DNA of 64,000 nucleotides from NCBI RefSeq assembly GCF_014041915.1, contig NZ_CP059472.1:1798001-1862000 (forward strand). The letters run 5' to 3'. Below the pieces are notes generated by a model. It saw only the letters and a program-made list of their open reading frames with translations. It did not search any database and was not told the origin of the DNA. Shown piece after piece: positions 1 to 7,848 of the stretch; position 1 is the stretch's first letter, and every line of letters starts with the position of its first letter. The translations under genes and the position numbers were made by a program. Source of the DNA: Marnyiella aurantia. Lineage in GTDB: Bacteria; Bacteroidota; Bacteroidia; Flavobacteriales; Weeksellaceae.

Positions 1-1
1 T

Positions 2-1094
2 GTGCTGAAAGGAAAGGTAACTGCTAATGACGAAACGGGTAATCTTTTCAAATTATATCTATATTGAAGATGCTACAGGTGGTATCCGCGTGAACATCAA
101 TAAGACTAATCTTTATCAGGATGCGAGATTTAAAGTTGGTAAAGAAATTTATATCAAACTGAATACTTTACTTATTGGTAGTGTGAATGGTGAACTGCAG
201 TTGGGTCAGCTGTTCGGCAATAATGTAGGTCAGATCGCTGAAGCGGATGTATATAAATTCTTTTTCGACAGTAAGAAGCCACTGGCCGCACCCGTTCCTA
301 CGGAAAGAACAATTAGCCAACTTACAATGGCCGATGTTGGAAGATGGATAAAGCTCAAAGATGTGGAATTTATTAACACTGATCTGGGTAATAACTATGC
401 CTCAGGATCACCAACCAACAGGACACTGAAAGACTGTAATGGAAATACCATCATTCTGCGTACAAGTCATTTTGCAAATTTTGCTTCTGAAGAAATAGAT
501 GGTGGACGTGGCGATGTATACGCTATTCTAAGTGTTTTCAACGGAACGTACCAACTTTGGATTCCTAAGCAGATTCATGCTGATCTGGATAATCCAAGAT
601 GCGACGGAAGTATTCCGCCCACTAAAATCTTTGCAGAGGATTTCCAGAATGGTCTTACTGCAAACTGGACAAAAGTAAGCGTAGCTGGCACACAGGAATG
701 GACCACATCCAACCAGGGAGCAGGATCCAACTACTATGCTGTGATGAACGGCGGTGCTTTTGCCAATGAGGATTGGTTGGTTTCCAGTGAAATATCCCTT
801 TCCGGATTCGGAAACTATTCCTTATCTTTTGATTCAGACGGAATGGGCGCGGCAGGATTACCACTGCAGGTATTTATTACTGACTCTTATACCGGCAATC
901 CAACAACAACAAACTGGACACAGTTAACAGCTCCAATCGATACTAACCTTGGTGCGTGGGGATTCATTAACTCCGGTCTTGTGAATCTGAATGCATATGC
1001 CAACAAAAATGTGCGCATCGCATTCAAATATACAAGTTCAGCAACTGCTTCCACAACATGGGAGCTAGACAACGTAAAGGTTCTGGGACAATAA
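2..1094 (+). CDS. DUF5689 / choice-of-anchor J secreted protein, 5' partial and frameshifted
   Basis: This is the C-terminal part of a secreted or surface protein whose start lies before the window. An ATG at 27 opens a 355-residue frame, but the homology does not begin there. Bases 2-64 in another frame encode LKGKVTANDETGNLFK, the typical start of a DUF5689 (OB-fold-like) domain, which then continues as IEDATGGI in the 27-1094 frame. A one-base shift therefore lies between about 21 and 64. Residues 1-190 of the open frame are DUF5689; residues about 205-355 (from AEDFQNG to the end, with a terminal WELDNVKV strand) resemble the choice-of-anchor J jelly-roll domain. No T9SS sorting domain follows. 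Binding target unknown. Family assignment is from pattern recognition and the frameshift is read directly. Confidence 0.75.
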
Positions 1095-1117
1095 CCAAAC
1101 CACACACTGTATACTGA

Positions 1118-1150
1118 GAAAAGACTGCGAATCCGCAGTCTTTTCTTTTA
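1118..1150. terminator. Rho-independent terminator
   Basis: A perfect 12-bp stem (1118-1129 with 1134-1145) closes a 4-base loop. It is followed by a T-rich run, and its A-rich 5' side supplies a T-run on the other strand. It sits between two convergent genes and probably ends both. Confidence 0.8.
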
Positions 1151-1169
1151 CGTTATATCCTTTAAAAGA

Positions 1170-1640
1170 TTAAAATGAAACTTCGTTCACTTCTTTACCT
1201 CTCTGGAAATTCATCGTCTTCTGGTTACCTTTATATGCGATATTTACCAGATTAAACTGTTTTGGAAAAGTTCCCAATAATATAGTATTCTTAATCCTTA
1301 TAGTACTTACATCTCCTATACCCCCGGATTCAAAATAAACCCATACGGTTTCACCTTTTACCTGACTTCCCGTGAAAGTAAGTGTTTTAGCTGCCCCGTT
1401 AATGTACACATCAATATTGTTATTAACGTACTTTTTCACTTCAGCCTCAAACTGTGCAGTATTTGGATTTATCTTTATGGCATCGGAAATATGGCTGGTA
1501 TTCAGCTTCGTGGTAAACTTCAGCGTTTTGCTGCCTTCCACGTAATCCACTTTAGTCATTGATGAATAAAAGTCCTGCGTGGCAAAACCCATCATCAGAA
1601 AAACTGTTAAAATGGAGATTATATGTAAATATTTTTTCAT
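1170..1640 (-). CDS. DUF6702 family exported protein
   Basis: A protein of about 156 residues of unknown function. The start chosen is the ATG at 1640 (MKKYLHIISIL), which gives a clean signal peptide ending near FATQ. A longer frame from 1679 only adds a basic, non-conserved leader. The mature part starts with an aromatic-rich DFYSSMTKVDYVE stretch, followed by alternating beta strands (KTLKFTTKL, DVYINGAA, VWVYFESGG) as in the DUF6702 family of Bacteroidota. It lies 61 bp downstream of the LOG-family gene on the same strand and may be the last gene of that transcript. No catalytic motif is visible. Confidence 0.7.
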   Translation of the reverse strand: MKKYLHIISILTVFLMMGFATQDFYSSMTKVDYVEGSKTLKFTTKLNTSHISDAIKINPNTAQFEAEVKKYVNNNIDVYINGAAKTLTFTGSQVKGETVWVYFESGGIGDVSTIRIKNTILLGTFPKQFNLVNIAYKGNQKTMNFQRGKEVNEVSF

Positions 1641-1701
1641 CTTTTTTATCGTTTTAACTGCAATATCGCAATTGCCCAAAAGTTGACAAATTATATGCCA
1701 A

Positions 1702-2460
1702 TCAGAAGTTTACCCCAATGGTGTACTTGTCGTAGAATGCTTTAATATGAGCCACTGCCTCATCGGCGGTATCAACCACCCGGTACAGATTCAGATCCTC
1801 CTCTGAAATCATTCCGTCCTTCAGCAGCGTTTGCTTAAACCAGTCCAGCAGTCCGCTCCAAAACTCACTGCCTACCAATATTACCGGGAAACGCGCAATC
1901 TTCGCCGTCTGTATTAGTGTAAGAGCTTCAGAGAGCTCGTCTAAAGTGCCAAAACCGCCCGGCATTACAATAAATCCCTGTGAGTATTTTACAAACATTA
2001 CCTTCCGTACAAAAAAGTAATTAAAATCGATCGAATAGTTTTTGTCTATATAGGGATTAAAATGCTGTTCAAAAGGAAGATCTATATTGAGCCCGATGGA
2101 TTTACCCTCTGCCTGTCGTGCGCCCTTGTTTCCAGCCTCCATAATTCCGGGTCCTCCACCAGTGATGATACCGAAGCCAATACCGGTAATTTTTTCGGCG
2201 ATTTCAGTGGCAAGGTCGTAATATTTGTCTCCTTCTTTCAGCCGCGCCGATCCGAAGATGGAAACGCACGGACCTATTTTGGCCAGTTTATCATAACCGT
2301 CCACAAGTTCAGCCATTATTTTAAAGACCATCCAGCTGTCCTTACCAATGGACTCGTCCCAAGTTTTCTCCCGAAAGTGACTTTGTACGCGCTGGTCCAG
2401 TTCATCCTTGGGACCTGTCATTATCTTAGTCAGGCCTTTTCCTCTTTTTATCTTACTCAT
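1702..2460 (-). CDS. LOG family (TIGR00730) Rossmann-fold protein
   Basis: A 252-residue member of the LOG (Lonely Guy) family. Characterised members hydrolyse nucleoside 5'-monophosphates to base plus ribose 5-phosphate (cytokinin-type phosphoribohydrolase); the substrate here is unknown. Visible motifs are GGGPGIMEA at residues 101-109 and PGGFGTLDE at 167-175, the family's nucleotide-binding and catalytic signature, with an Arg-Lys pair at about 152-153. A long N-terminal extension (residues 1-60) precedes the Rossmann core, as in the larger bacterial members. The gene starts 8 bp after the MurU-like gene and is the fourth gene of the amgK-rapZ-murU operon. It may salvage nucleotides, but the context does not prove a link to amino-sugar recycling. 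Confidence 0.85.
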   Translation of the reverse strand: MSKIKRGKGLTKIMTGPKDELDQRVQSHFREKTWDESIGKDSWMVFKIMAELVDGYDKLAKIGPCVSIFGSARLKEGDKYYDLATEIAEKITGIGFGIITGGGPGIMEAGNKGARQAEGKSIGLNIDLPFEQHFNPYIDKNYSIDFNYFFVRKVMFVKYSQGFIVMPGGFGTLDELSEALTLIQTAKIARFPVILVGSEFWSGLLDWFKQTLLKDGMISEEDLNLYRVVDTADEAVAHIKAFYDKYTIGVNF

Positions 2461-2468
2461 AAAACCTT

Positions 2469-3182
2469 TTATTTAAAATACCTTTCGGCTAATGCAATAG
2501 CCTCAGGTTTTCCTACATCAACCAAATGTGCCGAATGCTCAAAGCCGAAGATCTGCCCGATAGACATTAAGTCCAGATATTCTTCCATGATGGAGAACTT
2601 ACCCGTGCGGCTCATCTTATTGAAAACACCTCTGTTTACGCAGTGAATCCCACTGAAGGCTAGTGGTTTAAAACCGGTGTCTGGCTCTGCCAGCCGCTCT
2701 TCACCAGTGTCAAGATTTGTCCATCCGCGCAATTGTTGTTCCTTGTTGAAAAGAAGTTTTCTGGAACTATTCCTGTCAGATACTGCCAGGGTCACAAAAT
2801 TCCTTTTACTCTGATGATATTTTACCAGATCCGTAATATTCAGGTCTGTTAAAATGTCGGCATTCAAAATCAGAAAATCTTCCTCAGATTCAAGGAAATG
2901 TTTGGCAAACAGCAAACCTCCGCCGGTTTCCAACAGCTCGGCACGCTCATCCGAGATTTCAATCTTCGCGCCAAAATTGTCCTTCTCCTTCAGAAACTGA
3001 ATAATCTGTTCGCCGAAATGGTGAATGTTGATGACAAATTCATTGATGCCATACGACTGTAGGTATTTTATATTTCTTTCCAGTAAAGGCACACCGTTCA
3101 CCGGCGCCAGTGCTTTTGGATGATGGTCTGTAAAGGGTTTCAGGCGGGTGCCCTTACCTGCAGCGAAAATCAGTGCTTTCAT
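2469..3182 (-). CDS. murU: MurU-like sugar-1-phosphate nucleotidyltransferase
   Basis: A 237-residue nucleotidyltransferase with the N-terminal signature FAAGKGTRLKPF and PKAL lysine (residues 6-24), the NTP- and metal-binding motif of this superfamily; NADIL near residue 110 supplies the metal-binding Asp. The length and the AmgK-like kinase in the same operon point to N-acetylmuramate 1-phosphate uridylyltransferase (MurU). Together they would turn recycled MurNAc into UDP-MurNAc, bypassing de novo synthesis. The substrate is inferred from neighbours; a mannose-1-phosphate or glucose-1-phosphate transferase cannot be excluded. It is preceded by the RapZ-domain gene (8 bp gap) and followed by the LOG gene (8 bp gap), so the three are almost certainly co-transcribed. 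Confidence 0.75.
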   Translation of the reverse strand: MKALIFAAGKGTRLKPFTDHHPKALAPVNGVPLLERNIKYLQSYGINEFVINIHHFGEQIIQFLKEKDNFGAKIEISDERAELLETGGGLLFAKHFLESEEDFLILNADILTDLNITDLVKYHQSKRNFVTLAVSDRNSSRKLLFNKEQQLRGWTNLDTGEERLAEPDTGFKPLAFSGIHCVNRGVFNKMSRTGKFSIMEEYLDLMSIGQIFGFEHSAHLVDVGKPEAIALAERYFK

Positions 3183-3190
3183 GCCCTTAC

Positions 3191-3610
3191 TTAAATTGTA
3201 ACTTCTGCATTAAGTTGCGGTTGTTCATCATGATGGATCACTACGTTTGCCTCTGGATAATTTTCGCGGATAAAGTGCGCAGTCTTTTCAGCACAGTATA
3301 CGGAGCGGTGTTGGCCGCCGGTGCAGCCGAAATTGATCTGAAGATGTTCAAACCCTCTTTCCAGGTAATTCTCGATGCTGATGGAAACCATATTATGTAC
3401 AAGCTGAAGAAATCTTGGCATTTCTGTTTTGGCCTCCAGATATTCCTGTACTGAAATATCACGCCCTGTTTGCGCTTTATACTCCTCTATCCGCCCCGGA
3501 TTCAGGATACCGCGGCAGTCGAAGGCAAAGCCGCCGCCGTTGCCGGTAGTATCTTTGGGAATTCCCCCTTTTTTATAGGAAAAGCTGTGTATATCTATTG
3601 TTAAACTCAT
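3191..3610 (-). CDS. Stand-alone RapZ C-terminal domain protein
   Basis: This 139-residue protein matches only the C-terminal domain of RapZ. It has FAFDCRGILNPGR (residues 28-40) and the hallmark GCTGGQHRSVYCAE (95-108), with C96, H101 and R102 in the ligand-binding loop. In E. coli RapZ this domain binds glucosamine 6-phosphate and adapts small RNAs to RNase E. The N-terminal P-loop kinase-like domain of full-length RapZ is missing altogether. The gene sits between the AmgK-like kinase (3 bp gap) and the MurU-like transferase (8 bp gap). A role as an amino-sugar phosphate sensor or as an activity modulator of its two neighbours is inferred. No RNA target is visible here. Confidence 0.85.
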   Translation of the reverse strand: MSLTIDIHSFSYKKGGIPKDTTGNGGGFAFDCRGILNPGRIEEYKAQTGRDISVQEYLEAKTEMPRFLQLVHNMVSISIENYLERGFEHLQINFGCTGGQHRSVYCAEKTAHFIRENYPEANVVIHHDEQPQLNAEVTI

Positions 3611-3613
3611 TTA

Positions 3614-4624
3614 TTATAATAGTGATTGTTTGATTTTTTTATTCGTTTCGCCGGACTTCAGACAGGTTATGAGCTTTTTAAGTTCGGGGTATAAGTGCAT
3701 GTCTTTCCATTTCTCGCTTAATGAGTATAAATTATCGGTTCCTGCACTGAGACTTGATATGAAATGAGCCTTTTTCTGGATGAGTCCCCGGAAACCATAC
3801 GCACCCAAAACCTGCATAAAACGGACAAGTTGCAGCGGTCCGAGTGAACTCTGTAGTTGTTCGCGAACCGTGGGGTCATCATGCATATCAAAGTAATAGT
3901 TTAACATCTCAGCACGAAAGTTAATCGAAAAGTTAGCTTTGGCCTGGAACAGAAAAGAAATTACGTCATACATGGCCGGTCCTTCCATTGCGGACTGGTA
4001 ATCTATGAAGTAAACCTCATCTTCATCATTTACCATAATATTCCGTGCCTGAAAATCACGCAGCATCACAGAGCGTGGTCCCAGATCGGTAAGTTTCTCC
4101 GTAAGCTCGCGGAATTCCCGCAGCAGGCTGGATTTATGGTAAGGAAGCTCCAGTACATCTGCAATGAAGCTTTTAAAATAAAAGAGATCGTTCTGTATCG
4201 GCAGTTCGTCATACACTTCATATTCAAATGCGTTGCTGAAATCAACCTTATTTACTGATTTTTGCTGAAGGACAAACAGGCTGTTGAGGCTCTTACGAAC
4301 AAGAATTTTGACCCTTTCACTTTCACCTTCCTGGCTGATTATTTCTGAAAGTGTACGTTTACCCAAATACTCCTGCACATACAGGGTTCGGTCTTCGGAA
4401 ATACTGAAAATTTTTGGAGTGTTGAGCTGCAGTTGCTGAAAAACGTCTGTCAGATAATAAAACGATTCATTTTCCCTGAGATTGCTGTTGCTGGTCACGA
4501 TGAAATTCCGGCCACCTGAGGTAGCGAAATAGTTGCGTCGGGATGATCCGCTTTCGGCGAGTGCATAAAAAACCGAACATGTACTTCCGGTATAATTTTC
4601 AAGAAACTGTTGAGCTTTTTCCAA
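3614..4624 (-). CDS. amgK: AmgK-like aminoglycoside phosphotransferase-fold sugar kinase
   Basis: A 336-residue APH/choline-kinase-fold protein. AmgK phosphorylates the anomeric hydroxyl of MurNAc/GlcNAc for peptidoglycan recycling. The catalytic loop is at residues 187-197 (MLRDFQARNIM, D190 and N195), and the metal-binding Asp is D208 in FIDYQSA. The usual His of the HxD motif is Leu188. The neighbouring MurU-like gene makes AmgK the best call over a generic APH enzyme, and no resistance-gene context is seen. It is the first gene of the operon, with a -7 box on the minus strand at 4642-4649 that leaves a leader of only about 10-15 bases. Function is inferred from fold plus operon. Confidence 0.75.
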   Translation of the reverse strand: MEKAQQFLENYTGSTCSVFYALAESGSSRRNYFATSGGRNFIVTSNSNLRENESFYYLTDVFQQLQLNTPKIFSISEDRTLYVQEYLGKRTLSEIISQEGESERVKILVRKSLNSLFVLQQKSVNKVDFSNAFEYEVYDELPIQNDLFYFKSFIADVLELPYHKSSLLREFRELTEKLTDLGPRSVMLRDFQARNIMVNDEDEVYFIDYQSAMEGPAMYDVISFLFQAKANFSINFRAEMLNYYFDMHDDPTVREQLQSSLGPLQLVRFMQVLGAYGFRGLIQKKAHFISSLSAGTDNLYSLSEKWKDMHLYPELKKLITCLKSGETNKKIKQSLL

Positions 4625-4640
4625 ATGATCAGACTATCCC

Positions 4641-4678
4641 GCAAATATAACACATTGATTGTGATTTGTTATATTTGC
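4641..4678. promoter_or_regulatory. Mirror-image divergent promoter pair
   Basis: Two 12-bp arms (4641-4652 and 4667-4678) form a perfect inverted repeat around a 14-bp centre. Each arm contains a full Bacteroidota -7 box: TATATTTG on the minus strand (4642-4649) for the amgK operon, and on the plus strand (4670-4677) for the WG-repeat gene. The two start sites would point away from each other, and no clear TTG -33 element is seen at the usual distance for either. Confidence 0.7.
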
Positions 4679-4761
4679 CGCAGTTTGTAATTCGTGAACT
4701 TAAAAGGAATGGTGAAATGGCGGTTGGCCGTTTATTACCTAAAGTAAAATGTAAAAGGAAT

Positions 4762-5493
4762 ATGATGATAAAATGGTTTTCGGTATTGTTGTCTTTGATG
4801 GTGGTTTTTGGCTCTGCGCAGTCCAAAAAAACATCAAAAGTTGCAAAGCCAGCTGCTGCTAAACCGGCGCTGGTGAAAATTAACCATGAAATACCGGCAC
4901 TTATTCCTCAAATACGTAATGGCCTCTTTGGCTTTGTAAATCAGCAGGGCAAAATAGTTATTAAACCGGAGTACAGTAATGTGGGCTTTTTTACAGAAGA
5001 CTGCAATCTTTTAAATTCAGAAAATGCAAAAGTCCGAAAGTTCGGAAGTAGTAACTATGCTTCCGTTCGCCGTCAGGGAGTAGATTTCAGGATTGATATG
5101 AGCGGAAAAAGGGTTTATCAGTACAAGGAAGCCGACCTTGCTAAATGTCCTTTCGTTTTTATGAAGCAACGTTTCCATGCCTATGTGCGAAGGGGATTTT
5201 ACGGAATCATTGAGCAGCCTCATTTCAGGAACGAAGACGATTATCAAAGCTATGTGATTTACCCGCAATACCAGTATCTGCACATCCTGGAAGGTGACAA
5301 CCTGGACAGCCCAATGATTGTCGCTTCCCAAAATGACCGCTTTGGTGTTATTGACATAAATAACAATGTAGTAATCCCTTTTGAATATTCTGATATAAAG
5401 CGTAATTACAGCTGGAAACTGGCTAAACTCTTTGAAGTGAGCAAGGATGGTGTGAACTATTTTTTTATTGATGCCAAAAACAAAGGCTACTGA
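4762..5493 (+). CDS. WG repeat-containing exported protein
   Basis: A 243-residue protein from the tandem ATG at 4762/4765. This start gives a signal peptide (MMIKWFSVLLSLMVVFG) cut near SAQS; the frame extends upstream to 4666, but that part overlaps the promoter and is not protein-like. A short Ala/Pro/Lys-rich linker is followed by at least two WG-type repeats: GLFGFVNQQGKIVIKPEYSN and RFGVIDINNNVVIPFEYSD. These are beta-propeller-like KWG units found in secreted Bacteroidota proteins of unknown role. It is divergent from the amgK operon and shares its promoter region. Confidence 0.75.
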   Translation: MMIKWFSVLLSLMVVFGSAQSKKTSKVAKPAAAKPALVKINHEIPALIPQIRNGLFGFVNQQGKIVIKPEYSNVGFFTEDCNLLNSENAKVRKFGSSNYASVRRQGVDFRIDMSGKRVYQYKEADLAKCPFVFMKQRFHAYVRRGFYGIIEQPHFRNEDDYQSYVIYPQYQYLHILEGDNLDSPMIVASQNDRFGVIDINNNVVIPFEYSDIKRNYSWKLAKLFEVSKDGVNYFFIDAKNKGY

Positions 5494-5504
5494 TAAATTT
5501 TTTG

Positions 5505-5512
5505 TATTTTCG
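5505..5512 (+). promoter_or_regulatory. Probable -7 box for the TPP riboswitch transcript
   Basis: TATTTTCG differs from the TAnnTTTG consensus at one position and lies 9-16 bases before the first conserved riboswitch bases, so the transcript would begin directly at the aptamer. Confidence 0.5.
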
Positions 5513-5520
5513 CGCCATTA

Positions 5521-5593
5521 AGTTTAAGGGGTGCTGTAAAAAGCTGAGATTATACCCAATGAACCTGGAACAGGTAATGCTGTTTAGGGAGTG
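5521..5593 (+). ncRNA. TPP (thiamine pyrophosphate) riboswitch, THI box
   Basis: All signature blocks of the TPP aptamer occur in order: GGGGTGC (5528-5534), GCTGAGA (5543-5549), TACCC (5553-5557), GAACCTGG (5561-5568), AGGTAATGC (5572-5580) and AGGGA (5586-5590). It lies in the 168-base leader of the TonB-dependent receptor gene. Immediately downstream, GATC-TTCG-GATC (5593-5604) followed by a T-rich stretch could be a small expression-platform hairpin. TPP binding would be expected to lower expression of the receptor. Confidence 0.95.
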
Positions 5594-5661
5594 ATCTTCG
5601 GATCTTTTATTGTATAATTTTTTACGTCCCCTTTTATTCAATTAATCTAAAAATTAAAAGA

Positions 5662-7770
5662 ATGAAAGGATTTGTTATTTTAGGACTTTGTGCAGGTCCT
5701 CTCTATTTTGCGCAATCTATGCCGAAAGACACGGCAAAAATTCAGGAAATTCAAAGTGTAACTTTCACAAAACGTCTGCCTGTAGCACGTGAAATTGTAA
5801 ACGTGGCGAAGGACCTGGACCACAAAAACCTCGGTCAGGACCTTCCGGTTCTCCTCAAAAATCAAACTTCCGTGGTGGCAACCTCCGACGCAGGTAATGG
5901 CATAGGCTATACCGGATTCCGGATTCGTGGCGTGGGCGGAAGCGGCATCAATGTAATGATGAACGGCGTGCCGTATAACGATTCGGAATCGCAGGGGACC
6001 TTTTTTGTCAATGTGCCCGACCTTACCAGTTCGGCCTCTCAAATCATTATTCAGCGCGGAGTGGGAACCTCATCGAACGGTGTCTCGGCATTTGGAGCCA
6101 CGGTGAACGTAATTTCAAAAGATCCCGCGGAGGAGTTTTATGTCCGTTCAGATAATTCCTACGGTTCCTTCAATACCTATAAATATTCAGCTGAGGTGGG
6201 CTCGGGGAAATTCTGGAACAACCGCCTGAGTTTGATGGGTAGGTATACAGGCATACATTCGGACGGTTATATAGACAGAGCTTCAGCTGACCTTCAGTCT
6301 TATAATCTGAGTGCACTTTTTGAGGAGGGAAATACCTCTGTGAGATTCCTCGCATTTGGCGGCAGGGAAAAAACCTATCAGGCGTGGAACGGCATTGACC
6401 GCGAAACCTGGCTGACGGCGCCCCGTTCAAACTTCTCAGGAGCTATTTATGATTCTGATTGGGAAAACATAATAGGTTTTTATGATAATGAAACCGATAA
6501 TTACCGCCAAAACCATTATCAGCTGTTGTGGAATCAGCGTATCAGTCCTCAGTGGAAGCTGGAAACCACACTGCACTATACCAAGGGTAAAGGCTTCTAT
6601 GAAAACTATAAACAGGGCGCGGCTTATTCAAAATATAACCTGTCTGACCAAGTTGCTGGCGCGTATTCGGATTTTATACGAAAAAAGTGGCTGGACAATG
6701 ATTTCTATGGTGGGGTAAGTACGCTTTACGGTAAGTTTGACAATCTGGATCTGAACTTTGGCCTTGTTGCAAACCACTATTTTGGTAAACATTTCGGTCA
6801 GGTGTCTGATGTGTATGTTCCAGCTATTTCCTCACACGAATATTACCGCAATAATGGGGTTAAGGATGAACTTGCAGGTTTTGCAAAAGCCATCTACCGA
6901 CTTAATAAGTTTGAAATTTTTGGCGATTTGCAGCTCAGGAACATTTCCTACAATACGTCAGTAATCATGGAGGGCGATGATGAAGGCATGAACCTGAGTA
7001 AGGAGTGGCTATTCTTCAATCCTAAATTCGGTTTGAATTACCTCATTGATTCGGGAAAAATCTTCTTATCCTACGCTCATGCACAACGCGAGCCCAACCG
7101 CGATGACCTTTTTGCCAATACTGAAACCCAGCCGGAAAAACTTCATGATTTTGAGGCAGGAATGGAAAAAACCCTGGGTAATGTTATGCTTACTGCCAAT
7201 CTGTATTTTATGAACTACCGCAATCAGCTGGTACTGAACGGTAAAATTAATGATATTGGTGAGTTTATCCGCGAAAACAGCGGAGAGAGTTACAGAACCG
7301 GGATTGAACTGGGAGCCGCGGCAAAACTCTCCGAAAACTGGAACGTATCCGGTAATCTGAATATAAGCCGAAACCGCAACCGCAACTTTATTATTGAAGA
7401 TGCCAGCGGAATACAGGACCTGGGGGATACACCTATCTCATTTTCCCCGGGTTTAATTGGTAATCTTATGGTAAATTATACTCCTCTCAAAAACTTCAGT
7501 TTGGGTCTGCAGAACCAGTATGTTGGCCGGCAGTTTCTGGACAATACAAATACTGCGGAGCTGCAGCTGGAAGATTATCTGCTTACCGATTTTAACGCCA
7601 GATATATTCTGAACCTGAAAAAAACCGATCTGGATTTCAAACTTCTTGTAAATAATATTCTGGACCGTAAATATGTGAATAATGGTTATGTTGATGACGC
7701 TTCACCTTATTATTTCTCGCAGGCCGGTATAAATTTCATGTTTGGGATTTCGGTATTATTGAAGAAGTAA
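5662..7770 (+). CDS. TonB-dependent receptor, predicted thiamine transporter
   Basis: A 702-residue outer membrane receptor. It has a signal peptide (residues 1-19, cut after YFAQ), a candidate TonB box near IQSVTFTKRLP (about 30-40), a plug domain (about 50-160, with FRIRGVGGSG and INVMMNGVPYND), and a 22-strand barrel ending ...NFMFGISVLLKK. No N-terminal carboxypeptidase-like domain is present. The TPP riboswitch in its leader is the decisive clue: TPP-regulated TonB receptors of Bacteroidota are outer membrane thiamine transporters. Nothing in the protein alone proves the ligand. No thi biosynthesis or PnuT gene lies beside it, so it appears to be a lone uptake gene. Confidence 0.85.
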   Translation: MKGFVILGLCAGPLYFAQSMPKDTAKIQEIQSVTFTKRLPVAREIVNVAKDLDHKNLGQDLPVLLKNQTSVVATSDAGNGIGYTGFRIRGVGGSGINVMMNGVPYNDSESQGTFFVNVPDLTSSASQIIIQRGVGTSSNGVSAFGATVNVISKDPAEEFYVRSDNSYGSFNTYKYSAEVGSGKFWNNRLSLMGRYTGIHSDGYIDRASADLQSYNLSALFEEGNTSVRFLAFGGREKTYQAWNGIDRETWLTAPRSNFSGAIYDSDWENIIGFYDNETDNYRQNHYQLLWNQRISPQWKLETTLHYTKGKGFYENYKQGAAYSKYNLSDQVAGAYSDFIRKKWLDNDFYGGVSTLYGKFDNLDLNFGLVANHYFGKHFGQVSDVYVPAISSHEYYRNNGVKDELAGFAKAIYRLNKFEIFGDLQLRNISYNTSVIMEGDDEGMNLSKEWLFFNPKFGLNYLIDSGKIFLSYAHAQREPNRDDLFANTETQPEKLHDFEAGMEKTLGNVMLTANLYFMNYRNQLVLNGKINDIGEFIRENSGESYRTGIELGAAAKLSENWNVSGNLNISRNRNRNFIIEDASGIQDLGDTPISFSPGLIGNLMVNYTPLKNFSLGLQNQYVGRQFLDNTNTAELQLEDYLLTDFNARYILNLKKTDLDFKLLVNNILDRKYVNNGYVDDASPYYFSQAGINFMFGISVLLKK

Positions 7771-7833
7771 CTAGGTTTAGATCACCATCGGTGGATTTTG
7801 ATTCGGCGGAAATTTTTTTCGCCGAAAAAATCC

Positions 7834-7841
7834 TAAATTTG
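7834..7841 (+). promoter_or_regulatory. -7 box, near-leaderless start
   Basis: TAAATTTG matches the Bacteroidota -7 consensus. The ATG of the following gene is only seven bases beyond it, so the mRNA would have almost no leader. A TTCGGCG/CGCCGAA inverted repeat (7802-7826) lies just upstream and may end the receptor transcript, although its T-run is in the loop. Confidence 0.65.
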
Positions 7842-7848
7842 CGGACTC

